From the NCBI GenBank assembly GCA_022385805.1, contig MU277684.1, positions 217,333 to 281,332 on the forward strand: a DNA stretch of 64,000 nt, given 5' to 3'. The notes beneath the pieces were generated by a model. It was not told the origin of the DNA, ran no database searches, and saw only the letters and a program-made list of their open reading frames with translations. This document shows positions 10,892 to 21,220 of this stretch, piece by piece. How positions within the stretch are numbered: the stretch's first letter is position 1; each line of letters begins with the position of its first letter. The position numbers and the translations under genes are program-made. The stretch is from Pilatotrama ljubarskyi. Taxonomy: Eukaryota; Basidiomycota; Agaricomycetes; Polyporales; Polyporaceae.

Positions 10892-11564
10892 TCACAATTC
10901 GTCTCGAGTGGCATGAGAGGCACCACATTCCCCGTCGGTGGCAGTGTGCTCTGGTATAACTCCGTCCTTGAACGGGAACTGGAGGATGCGCGAGCCGGCG
11001 CGGACGACGGTGATGTGACCAGCTCCGAGGTCGCCGCATTATCTGTCGCTGCGTAGATCTGGTTCGGCTTGACATGCAGGATCTCGTCGGAGGTCGGGAA
11101 GGTGATCGTGGCGTTGCCCTCGAGGATGACGAAGTATCTGCGATGCGCTCAGAACAGATCGCGCGAATCCTGCGATCGTGAGTGAAACGTACTGCAAGTT
11201 CGGGGCCGTATAGAACCTGCAGAACCGTGATGTGAGTATGAATGCACGGCCCACGAGAGGATATTGTGATCACTGACCCCTGCTTGAAATCCTTGTCCGT
11301 CGGCATTTCGGTGTAGGTAGCTTTGCTGAGGTCGCCCAACAGCTGGATCCTCATCTATAGGGCTACTTGGGTGTCACGTTGCGATGACTCGCCAGCAGGA
11401 GTGCTCACCCCGCGGGCGTTCTGGAACTCTTGAGCCAACGTCCAGCACTCGACGGTGGACTTCATGTCCTTGCCCACGATAGCAGTGATCTGGAGCGCAT
11501 CTTTCGCAAGAGCAGTCGTGGTAGCGAACACTGCCAAGAGCGTGAACGATAGTGGGATCATCAT
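10892..11564 (-). pseudogene. Secreted cupin-like protein gene with a one-base frameshift
   Basis: Exons 11564-11409, 11354-11278, 11216-11193 (a 24-nt exon) and 11137-10892. The start gives a signal peptide (MMIPLSFTLLAVFATTTALA) and a mature domain with strand-rich cupin-like motifs: YFVILEGNATITF, then NQIYAATDN. Immediately after this, at about 11037-11046, the coding sense jumps by one base to a frame reading GDLGAGHITVVRAG and ILQFPFKDGVIPEHT, ending at the TGA at 10894-10892. No splice site can explain the shift. One missing base would restore about 167 residues. As given, the first frame runs to a TAG at 10884-10882 with a nonsense tail. This is either a recent pseudogene or an assembly error. 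The family identity rests on the strand pattern and is moderate. Confidence 0.6.
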
Positions 11565-12041
11565 GAGGCCAGAAAAGAGCACCTCGAGGACGCGCCGTGA
11601 GAATGGGTTGAGCGCACCTCTGGCAACTCGAGCGAGGGCTTTTAATACGCACACACTGCGCAACAGTGCCTGTGTCTCAGTGCTTCCATCAAGCGCGGCC
11701 TATGGGCGCATCCTGTAGGATTTTCGCCTGCTGTTAGAAGGCAGCTGCGCAGTGTGGTGCTCATCAGGTGAGTCCGCCCGAGTCCGCCCGGTGTTGTTTC
11801 GTTGGGACGAACGGGGCCTAATCCAGAGCTCTGCATAACCCACCTACCGCGCGAGCAGCCTGGTTGACCAACGGCGGAACGCGTGCGGTCTCTTCGCGCC
11901 CCGCTCAAGAGCATCACCTCGTACGCACGGCCATTTTTTGGTAGGCGAGGCAGACGGCAAAGATGGCTCTTCCTATAGCTGCTCAAGTCTTTGTACAACC
12001 TGTGTAACTGCTTTCACCTGTAGCTCACATATATCCCACTT
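11565..12041. other. Intergenic spacer with a short duplication
   Basis: This is the promoter side of the cupin-like gene and the 3' side of the DAHP synthase gene. A tandem duplication of GAGTCCGCCC lies near 11770. No gene was seen. Confidence 0.6.
11639..11647 (-). promoter_or_regulatory. TATA-like box of the cupin-like gene
   Basis: TATTAAAAG on the minus strand about 75-83 bp upstream of the ATG at 11564, a usual distance for a fungal TATA element. Confidence 0.5.
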
Positions 12042-14355
12042 CTACGCCAGGGTACGCCCTCCGAGTTCGGAGTACAGGACGTCGCCGTAGGACTTCTTGC
12101 CGCCCGTCCGCTGTTTCTTGAAGTGATCTGAGATCAGGAACGCCACGTCTGTGATCCGGTGAGTGAACGCCATCCTCGCGTAGGATTCGCAACTGCACTT
12201 ACCGAGAGATTGCTCGAAGTTCAACCTCGGGTCGCAGAACGACTACGTAACCTGTCAGCCATCGGGGGACATCCGACGCTGCATAGAACTAACCTGGTAT
12301 CTCAGAGGAAGCTGGTCCTCGCTCAACCGCATGCTACCGCCCAAGCACTCGGTGACGCTGAACCCATCCTCAGCGAGCTCTCCGGTGAACTCGAGGCTGA
12401 CGCCGTTGAGGTGCGAGCCGCATTCCGCGTGTATGCGCAGGCACGACGTCAGCTCGCTGATGATGGTGCCGAAGTTGCGCGTCTTGAGGCCCGAGGACGA
12501 GGTCAAGGTGCTGCGGGTTACAATGAGCGACTATATCGTAGGACACTAGTTGGATTTTCTGCCTCACTTTCCGTGCATAGGGTCGGAGATCCAAATCACG
12601 GGGTGACCCGACTGCTGTACTGCGCGGATATGGCCGGGCAGATGCTCTTCAACCTATCCCGCCATCAACTCTCTGCTCCCATCCATCTATGGGTAGAATG
12701 ACAGACCTTGCCGGCGCCGTAACGGGTTATCAGGGTAACCTTACCATCTTCCCGGTTGGGGTTTACGACTGAAGAAACAGGTCAGCACTTCACATTGCGT
12801 CACCGTCAGCTATTGTAGCACTCACTGTCTAGGAGACGCACAAGCTCGTCAGCCTTCATGCTAGGCCCGACCTTGACACCAATCGGGTTGCGGATGCCGC
12901 GGAAGTACTCGACGTGTGCGCCATTCAGTTGTCTCGTCCGGTCTCCGATCCACAGGAAATGCGCAGACGTGTTGTAGTGCACCTTCGTAGGAGACGACTC
13001 GGGCGAACTCGACGCGTAAGAGGCAAGGGAGGAAGGAATGGGGAATTCGCGAGTCATAGCCTCCTCGAAATCGAGCATGAGACCCTCGTGACTAGAGGAT
13101 CTCAGCACACCGCCGTGAAAACGTGACAACATAAGCGAGGTACCGACCTGGTGTAGAAGTCAACCTCTCCAAGAGCTCCTCTGCCACCGCCTTGCTCATA
13201 GCTGACGCTCTCTTTGCCAATACCGATCGTCCGCGTGAATTCGAGGGCGTCAGAGAGGCCTTCTGTGATGCGCTCGAATTCTTCTCTGTATCGAAGTGAT
13301 GAGGTCGTGAGGCAATAGCACGTGAACCGTAGAATATACCTCAACGCGGGAGAGCGAACGTGAGACAGAGACCAATCCTTTGGATGGTGCAAGGATGCGA
13401 ATCCGGAGGTCAGCAAGCTCCGTACGTGGTTGAGCGTCGCTGTTGAGTGGAAGTAGGCGCTATTCAACAAGTCAGGGTCCGTCCAAACCCGATGGTGCTC
13501 CTCTGTCTTTACCTCAACATGCGATCCGGGTCCGGAGTGCGATCGTTCGGGTCGAGACTGAACACGACTGTCAACTGTCTGAGCCATTATCAGGAGGAGA
13601 TCTGCTCACCCGTTGACATTGTCTCCGCTGAGGTATCCTGTGAGATGTGCCAAGGTGGACATTCGATTACAACGACTTACCGGAAACTCAGCACTTCGCG
13701 GTCGCCAATTTTCTCAGTCGGACTACTCCTCGGCTTGGCGTACTGTCCTGCGATACGTCCTATGCGGACCTACGACCAGTGAATCACCGGGCTTCACGTG
13801 CTACTTCGCTGGAATCTGGAGCTAGCTGCTTACCACTGGCTTCCGCGCACCCCAAACGACAATAAGCGAGAAGGATAATATCAAACCAATTTTGGCCGCG
13901 ATGTTCTCCTGCGCAGGGGTCCAGTCAGACAATCCATGCTGTATAAAGACAGGGCCGTACATGGGTGCACGCGTCAAAACTCTCCGCGCAATCTCCGGCG
14001 TGGAGAAGGAAGGCTTGGTTCCGTTGCACTTGGCCCAGTTGATGCCTTAGCCTTTCAATCTAGCACCACATCGGTTAGCATGCAAGTGAACACTCCCGCC
14101 TACGATAACGCACCTCTGAAGGAGATACCAATGGCGGCAGGGTGCGGATCTTGCCGAGCACTCTGAGATACAGTTAGGCAGCGTCCTCGGGGTCAATCAC
14201 GAAACGTTTCATACTTCTCCAGCTTCTCGCGGTCAGGGTAGACAACATCCTTATTGCAGAGCAGGTCAGATTCAGTCCGCCATTCGGTTTGCACGACTCA
14301 CTTGTGCAGCAGGCTTGCTCCTCCAGGAGCTCGGAGACCAGGTATTGTCGGACAT
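12042..14355 (-). CDS. 3-deoxy-D-arabino-heptulosonate 7-phosphate synthase, class II
   Basis: Sixteen exons: 14355-14302, 14249-14215, 14162-14114, 14059-13961, 13908-13834, 13769-13681, 13627-13610, 13557-13513, 13459-13340, 13285-13148, 13100-12826, 12768-12707, 12653-12568, 12510-12294, 12242-12203, 12148-12042. They encode 502 residues, about 50 more than typical bacterial or plant class II cores. The enzyme joins phosphoenolpyruvate and erythrose 4-phosphate, the first step of the shikimate pathway. Family landmarks in order: [11 protein letters not shown] at the start, HAGDCAESF with the metal-ligand cysteine, [19 protein letters not shown], the DWSLSHV segment, [42 protein letters not shown], and the C-terminal VTECLGG and LNFEQSL. 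Introns are 47-64 nt and one exon is only 18 nt. It is unrelated to yeast Aro3/Aro4 (class I). The mitochondrial or plastid-style leader seen in plants is absent, so it is probably cytosolic. Confidence 0.94.
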
Positions 14356-15465
14356 AGCAGCAAGAGCGCTCTAGACGGGATGATCCTCGACCGATCGTCA
14401 AGAGTCAAAGAATGGGGCCGGCTTGTTAGCAAGTATGACCGGGCAACGTACAGCGGTCAGGTCGGAGGAAAGTAGCAGAGGTCGGAGGTACTTACAGACT
14501 CGGAGAGATGATTCGAAGATCTCGATGACGGCTCGATCGTTGGGCGACTTCGATCTAATCTTATCTCCCGGCCCTCGTGGCGTTCGCCGCTCCGTCACCC
14601 AGATTCACCCAGAGTCGTTGCGCTTCTGTCTCGCCGCACGCCGTAATACTGCTACTCGCGATGCTCGGTGAATTCGTAACATACCATCGTCAGTGCCCGC
14701 TCTCGCAACCGACGAGACAATACGGATACATGGTACTATACCAGAGAGTGAGGTCGTCTCGACATGTGTCCAGGGGATGAGCACGCATCATCATGAGGGC
14801 ACACAGTCCTACCTATGTTACCATCGGTCATGATCTCCTTCATACAGCGGTACCCTCGTAAACTGCATCCAAGTGGATCGATTGACTATGTTACAACAGT
14901 CCACTGGCAGACTGCCTGCGCACCCGGTGATTTCCCTTCGCGCACGCTGCTCATGATATAGGCGTTCGCCATCTTCCGCTCTTGCTAGTTCTACAACGCA
15001 GCCGTGTCCGCGAAAGGTCCTCTTCGGTACATTCGCAGTGGCCAACCTCAGCAACATAGCACCTTTCCTACCGCATTCTGAGGCGGACGTATATAAAGCG
15101 ATGGATGGCGAGGGACACCAGCGCACATCCTATGTAGTCGAATGACATCGACAGAAGAGTTTCAGCAGGTTCTGAGGACATAAGCTCTACGTAGCACCGA
15201 TATATACTGGACACGTCATGCGGCAATCAATCGCATGAAGTCGACGTGCGTACACCAGTTATACTAGGTATCACCATAGGTATGGCATAAGTCTGTAGAA
15301 CAGTACTTATGTACCCTCGCGATGCCAGTCGATGAGCGCTTACACTCTCTACATACTGTACTGTGCGCAATTACATCATCGCTAGCGCTCACAGGTGCTG
15401 TCCCGCGACACCCGGCATGGGGGAAGCGCAGACGCACCCATACCTTCGACCTATACCACCACCTA
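14356..15465. other. Intergenic spacer
   Basis: Upstream region of the DAHP synthase gene (minus) and of the small membrane protein gene (plus). A TATATAAAG at 15090-15098 and a TATATACT at 15201-15208 are on the plus strand. Short open frames here show no family match. Confidence 0.55.
15201..15208 (+). promoter_or_regulatory. Putative TATA box
   Basis: TATATACT about 260 bp upstream of the ATG at 15466. A second TATA-like element lies at 15090. Either could drive the small membrane protein gene with a long leader. Confidence 0.35.
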
Positions 15466-15852
15466 ATGTCTAGCTCAGATCAGCCCTCTGGCAAACCTAT
15501 CACACCTCCCCCTGCCTACTCTGAGCACCCAGAGCCGCATCAGCACCATCTCTCACCACAGCAGTCTGCGTCCACCAGCCCGTATACCCCTATTGGCCCA
15601 CAGCTCCCCTTGCCTGGTCACTCGGGCTATGGTCCTACACCAATAGCTCAGCAGACGCAGCTTCTCCCTTATTACGACCCTCGGTCGCCACACGCACAGG
15701 AGGAGGCGGCGCGGCGAGCGCGGTGGCGATTCATCGAGGCGGTCTTGTGGGCAGTGTTCATTCTGGGGCTTGTGAGCTTCTTCACGGGATGGGAGATACG
15801 GGTCAGGATGGCTCGGGGGGCGAGTGTGGAACCAGGAGTATTCAAGAGGTAG
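15466..15852 (+). CDS. Small proline-rich single-span membrane protein
   Basis: One exon of 128 residues starting MSSSDQPSGKP. The first ~85 residues are Pro/Ser/Gln/His-rich and include PPPAYSE near the start, a PPxY-type motif known to bind WW domains such as those of Nedd4/Rsp5 ubiquitin ligases. A basic stretch (ARRARWR) precedes one hydrophobic helix (AVLWAVFILGLVSFFTGW, about residues 95-113), and a short tail with WEIRVRMARG follows. The same frame is open upstream to an ATG at 15322, which would add 48 residues of poor composition, so the nearer ATG was chosen. No family was recognised. The layout suggests a cytosolic N-terminus that could recruit a ubiquitin ligase to a membrane; that is inference. 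Confidence 0.6.
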   Translation: MSSSDQPSGKPITPPPAYSEHPEPHQHHLSPQQSASTSPYTPIGPQLPLPGHSGYGPTPIAQQTQLLPYYDPRSPHAQEEAARRARWRFIEAVLWAVFILGLVSFFTGWEIRVRMARGASVEPGVFKR

Positions 15853-17267
15853 AGCTGGGTGAGAAGGTAGGTGAAGAGTCGCAAGTTGGAGGTTCCAGCG
15901 TTCACTCTCCCGTATAGCCGTGTACCTCGCTCCCCGCGCGCACCCTCCCACGTTTACTCTTCCCTCGCCATAGCCATGCCTTCGGGGATGCATCTTCTCC
16001 TGTCGGCACCAAGGCCCGGCTCGCAGGTGGAACGTGTCCTCTCTTATGCAAGAGTGCCGTACTATATCGGATGCTATCATGGACACGCCTCCAATGTCGT
16101 ACCTAGCTTGAACTGCTTCCATGGCCAGTAGCTCTTGTTCCGCTCGAGGATCGCTGCAGTCGATGCAGTCGATATGCCTGGCTCGCGGTGCATAGAGCAG
16201 AGTGTATCGGAGATAGAATGACGGTTGTATTCCATGACTATATCATCATTGCGGCGAACACAACGCCTAGGACGGCAGTGGAAATGGAGCCTAGCTCGAC
16301 TTGCAACGTTGCATGGCGGACCGCGGCTCAACGAAAGAACGGAGAAGGACCATTCGTTCGGCAGATCTGGAAGTCACTGTGAAGGGCCGTTCGCGTGGGC
16401 CCGCGAGAGCGTCCAAGCTTGGCTTTGGACCTTTCCTTCGCTCTTCCTTCCACCACCTCCCATCCCTCTCGACCATGTCCACTGGCTCGCGCTTGACTCC
16501 TTTCGCTCAGGCTTTCTCTCTGCAGCACCACATAGCTGCGTCCACGTCTTCACAAGCCATGTTTAGCAAACATGATGAGGACCATTGTCCTGATACACAA
16601 TGGACTACTGGCCGTATGCCGCCTCCAACTGTGGGCAACAATGACGACGCCTCTGGGTCTGGCGGTGAATAGACGCTGGTGAGTGTAGGGTTTCCGGTCA
16701 CGTGGAGCCTTTGTTTGGTGAAATAAGGTTAGGTTTGTACACGGAAGACGGCCCAAAAAGGAAACATGGTCCGTGCGTGCGAAGTGGCCGCTCGCTGAAT
16801 GGGGGGGTTGTGCAGTCCGGGGCGTCCGGCCGCCCGCCTTCTGACCCACATCCTCGATCAGAGCCTCTGCTCGTCGCCAGCCACAGCGAGCGCGTCCCTC
16901 TCCTCGCTGTCCTCAACGTCCTCCGACCCGTCCTATCTATTGCTCCCTGCTGCCATCTCCCCTCGCTGCGTCTTGCACTGCTCAGAACCTCCCCTGCCTC
17001 ACTCGCTCGTTCACCGTCATTCGCACGCGTCGCGCATCCTCCACAGCCCGCACTGTCCTCCCCTCCTACTCTACCCACCTCCACCTGCTTATAGTCCTCG
17101 TCTGCCTGTATTTATAACGACGGCCGCACGCGTTCCCCCTGCACAGCTGTCCTCGTCGCCTCTCTGGCTGTTGATGTTTTGAATCTGTCTCTCGCTCGTC
17201 ATCGCCCATTCCTCCTGCCTCAGTACCCCCTCTCGCCTCGTACCCTATCGTTCCTATCTTGCCCACC
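15853..17267. other. Intergenic region upstream of the Whi3-like gene
   Basis: 1.4 kb with no supportable gene. The part from about 16840 to 17267 is strongly C/T-rich on the plus strand and carries a TATTTATAA at 17109-17117. Overlapping open frames on both strands appear to be chance. Confidence 0.55.
17109..17117 (+). promoter_or_regulatory. Putative TATA box of the Whi3-like gene
   Basis: TATTTATAA about 150 bp upstream of the ATG at 17268, within a pyrimidine-rich leader region. Confidence 0.4.
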
Positions 17268-20200
17268 ATGACTTCCTCCATGGCAGCCCGCCGCCCGGCT
17301 CCGTTCACCCCGTCCCAACCATCAGACGAGGGCTATCTCAACCGGTCCCTCCTCGACAACATCGATGCTCAGGGGGACGCAGAGCCTGTCTCTTCATCGG
17401 ATTCCGAGGCAGCTGGCGCGTCCGGACCCGCGTTTGGGTCTCTCTCTACCTCTTCCTCCGTGGGCTCTCCCTCAATGCCCTACCACATATCCATGCAAGC
17501 CCAACTTGGCCCTCCTCGCGCGGACTCTCCTAGCAATCACGCAATTCCCAACCATTACAAGTCCCCCCAGTACAACACAGACATCTACTCTCAAGGATCG
17601 CAAAACAATACCAATCATACAATGTACAACAGCATCAACAGCATCGGCCTCCCCTCCGACTACTCCTTGACACCTACGGAGCCCGATGCTCTTAATCTAT
17701 CTTCGAAGGAACTCGGAGGCTTCAATGCTCCTGCTTTCGGGACATCCACGGCGTTCTCCCAACCCTTCCCGAACCGCTCGCGAAACCCCATCTCATACCG
17801 CGATACCTCTGCCAACTTCTCTTCTGCTGCATACCCTCCGACCAACGATATCTTCGGTGGTGCCCAAAATCAGATGTCCCGTCCGGGCCCCTCCCAGCTC
17901 CAGCAAGTCCTCCCTCATAGCCTCGATACGCTGCATCATCCTAGAGGAGGATTCGATCTCACTGCAATAGGGGCTCAGCTCAATGGAGGCGTTGCCGCCA
18001 ATGGCGTCTCTCAGAACAAGCAGCTTCCGTTCGGTTCAGATGTGTTCAGACAGGGATACGACTCTACCCCCACCCTACTGCAGCAGAAGCAACCTGGAGG
18101 TGTTCCGAGCGGCCAAGGTCTTCTCCAGAACGGCCAGGCTCTCCAGCTTCCTCACCAGGCGAACGCACAGCCGCCATTCCACAGTGCCTTCACGAACGGC
18201 CTTGGTTCGCACTCCCTGAGCCATGGCCCTCTTACCCAACCGCACTTCGGATCCCACATGTCCGGAAGCGGGATGGGACCTGGGCAGGGTGGCACCCAAG
18301 GAAGCGGGGCGTCCAGCGCTCCGAACCATGCGAACGGGCCCATCTCCACCTCTCAGGCACAGGAAGAAATCTCCACTATTTTCGTGGTGGGCTTCCCGGA
18401 TGACATGTCGGTACGTGCTTCCATCAGATATCTCGTGTGGCATGCGCGGATGCTGAAATGATTCAACGTACAGGAGCGCGAGTTCCAGAACATGTTTACG
18501 TTCTCGTCTGGTTTTGAGGCCGCAACGCTCAAGATCCCTAACAAGGAGTCGACGGCGTATGCCAACACCAATGTGCAGAACGGGCGCGCACCGGGGCTGC
18601 CTATGCCGTTTAACGGGACCAACGATCCTTACAACCTCGTCACCATGAACCAGGGTGGCGTTCTGATTGACGGTGGCCGCGACGGTCCTGTGACATCTTG
18701 GCCGGCTGCTGGTCCCAACGAAGACGGCCACTTCGCTCAGTCTAATATGCCGATGCAGCCTCCACGCAAACAGATTATCGGGTTCGCGAAGTTCCGCACG
18801 CGAGCCGATGCTCTTCAAGCCCGAGATGTCCTGCAAGGGCGCCGCGTGGACGTGGAGAAGGGTGCTGTCCTGAAGGCCGAGATGGCGAAGAAGAACTTGC
18901 ACACCAAACGTGGCCCTGGTGTGGGACCATCCGGTCTACCTTCGTTCCCAAGCGGTATTTCGGGCGCTGGCGCTCCTGATAACCTCTCGGGCATCCAAGG
19001 CCTAGCTGCTCCCGGTGAGGCGATGACCCAGCGCGACAGGCAGCTTGGCGCGCTCGGCGCAATGGGCGTCGACCTGAACGGCTTCGCTCACAAGCGCGAT
19101 CGGCTCTTCGATGGCCGCGACGAGGAAGACCGGGAGCGTCGGCGGGAGTTCGGGTCTATGAACCTGGGCACCTATGGCACACGTGGACCCCGTGAGCGCG
19201 CTGAGGAGGACGAGCGTGAGCGCGAGAGGAAGCGCAAGGAGAAGGAGAAAGAGGCCGCCCGTTTGCGTCAAAATTCCTTCGCCTTCGAGGCCTTCCACTC
19301 CGTCCCTCAGCAGATGGTCCGTCAAGGCACGAATTCCGTTCTGTCAGCGGAGAGCGGCATGGGATTGCCTCCCCAGTCGGATGGTCTCATGGGCCCGTGG
19401 GGCAATCTGCGGGATGTCAGCGCCTCAGCCGCTCTGAGGAAGATGGGCCTGCCGCAACACCACCTGTCCGGTCTTCCTGCTCGTCCACGATCGCCGTCTA
19501 GTCTCCAGACCTCCCCTCCGCTGCAGGAAGCGCTTGCCAACCTGTCTGTTCCGCTTTCGGCATCCTCTCAGAACGGCGGGTCGGCCCCAGGCAGCCGCAG
19601 CGCCCAGTTTTCCCCGGAGTCCAACCCCTCGGCTCTTCCCATGCATCCCTCTCTGCCCACTCGCCCGCGGCCCCAGTCCCCTAGCAGTGAGCCGCAGCCT
19701 CTTCAGGGTTCTGCTGGCCCAGTTGGGAAGATGTCCGCATCTCTTCCGAACTCGACCACGTCCAGCGTTAGTGGGTCGCAAAGCGGACATGAGGACGAAC
19801 TCGTCAAGTCGGTGGGAGCGCTGGCGGTGTCCACTGAGTCAGGCTCTACCTCGCCGCAGCTGCCATCACCTGCGTCCGGTAGCTCGGGTGGGGCTCGAAA
19901 CGGCAGCGACCACAACCCTCCGATCAACACGCTCTACGTCGGGAACTTGCCTACGTCTACGTCGCCCGGTGGCTATACCCTGAGCTTCCTGGAGGATCGC
20001 CTTCGTGATCTGTTCTCGAAGCAGCCGGGCTACCGTAAGCTCTGCTTCCGACAGAAGAGCAACGGCCCGATGTGCTTTGTCGAGGTATGTCATGATTATC
20101 GTCACAATTGAACGGATTGCTGATGATGAGCGCAGTTTGAGAACGTGGAGTACGCGACGAAGGCCCTCAACGACCTGTACGGGGATACTCTGAGCGGACT

Positions 20201-20687
20201 GGTCAGGAACGGAGGCATCCGTCTGTCTTATAGCAAGAACCCCCTAGGCGTCCGAACGCCGAATAGTGGCGGCAGCGGGCCCTCGCTGCAGCAGCAGCAG
20301 CAGCAGCATGCCCGGGAGCCGTTGCAGGAGATCAACCGCGACTTCGGCGAGATGTTCACTCGCAACACCGACTCCGCCGAGACTATTCGGGGTGTTCGCC
20401 GAGACACGTCGGGGCTGACTTCACCAACATCGTCCTATCATTACACCACCTCGCCCCCGCCTCCGCGCTTCTTCTCTCCTCCGCCTTCCGGTGCCTTCAA
20501 CGGTGCCTTCACCACCTCCACGTCGTTCCCCCGCGCCAACCCGCAGGGGTATGGTCTGGGCTCCGGCAACAACAGCACCTTCTCTCCTTTCGGCATCCCG
20601 CATTCATCGATACCCGATCAGCCCAATGCTGACGCCAACAGCAATGACAATATCGCGCATCCACTTACCCCGGCGACGGCCACATAG
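17268..20687 (+). CDS. WHI3: RNA-binding protein, Whi3 type (RRM)
   Basis: Exons 17268-18410, 18474-20084 and 20136-20687 encode 1101 residues. The C-terminal RRM (about residues 863-965) opens with NTLYVGNLP and carries [18 protein letters not shown] across the last intron and [15 protein letters not shown], the hallmark of the Whi3 family. A second, N-proximal RRM-like region starts at about residue 370 ([13 protein letters not shown]) and resumes at [20 protein letters not shown]; its middle is stretched by about 70 residues of linker. The rest is Ser/Pro/Gln/Asn-rich and probably disordered, including LQQQQQQH. A Glu/Arg-rich block lies at about residues 620-650. In yeast and Ashbya, Whi3 binds cyclin mRNAs and forms condensates; the same role here is inference. 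It was chosen over other RRM families because of the [14 protein letters not shown] ending. Confidence 0.82.
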
Positions 20688-21220
20688 AGGCCGCCGCACC
20701 GGTTGATGACTTCACGTTAGCATTCGCAATTTCCCCCTGCATGTACCAATAATGTGAACGCATCCGCCATCCCGTCTCTCCCTGCATATTTACCAGTCTC
20801 GTACATTTCCTGGACGTTCACCCAGTCTCCGTTTGCATCTCGTGCACTCTTACATCTGCCTTCCCTCACCCCCAGCTCTAAATCAATTCTACAGATACTT
20901 ATAGTGCCCATTCGCCCACGCCGGTAGTATTCTTAGCCCCCGCCTCTGACTTGCGTTATTCGTCTGCATAAAGTACCGTTCTCCCTTGCTCCGTTGTCCT
21001 GCATTTTGCATACATGCTGTTCTGCTAGCTCACCAGGGTACATAGCACGCTTTTGTTCCACACCATCTGTATACTACTATTTACGCGCGTACGGTCTCCC
21101 TCTCGTGGAATGTGCAGAGCGTTGAACAACATGGATCAGTAAAGCGAGTTTTACAACATGCATGCTATCAACATAGGTACCAGTAGCTAAGAGAAGAAAT
21201 CCAGCATAAATTCACGCGTC
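20688..21220. other. Convergent intergenic spacer
   Basis: The 3' flanks of the Whi3-like gene (plus) and the PP4R3 gene (minus). The sequence is A/T-richer than the coding parts, as expected for 3' UTRs. No gene was seen. Confidence 0.65.

Noticed and set aside
15553..16122. 189-codon antisense open frame
   Set aside because: It is the shadow of the small membrane protein gene on the other strand and has no coding signature of its own.
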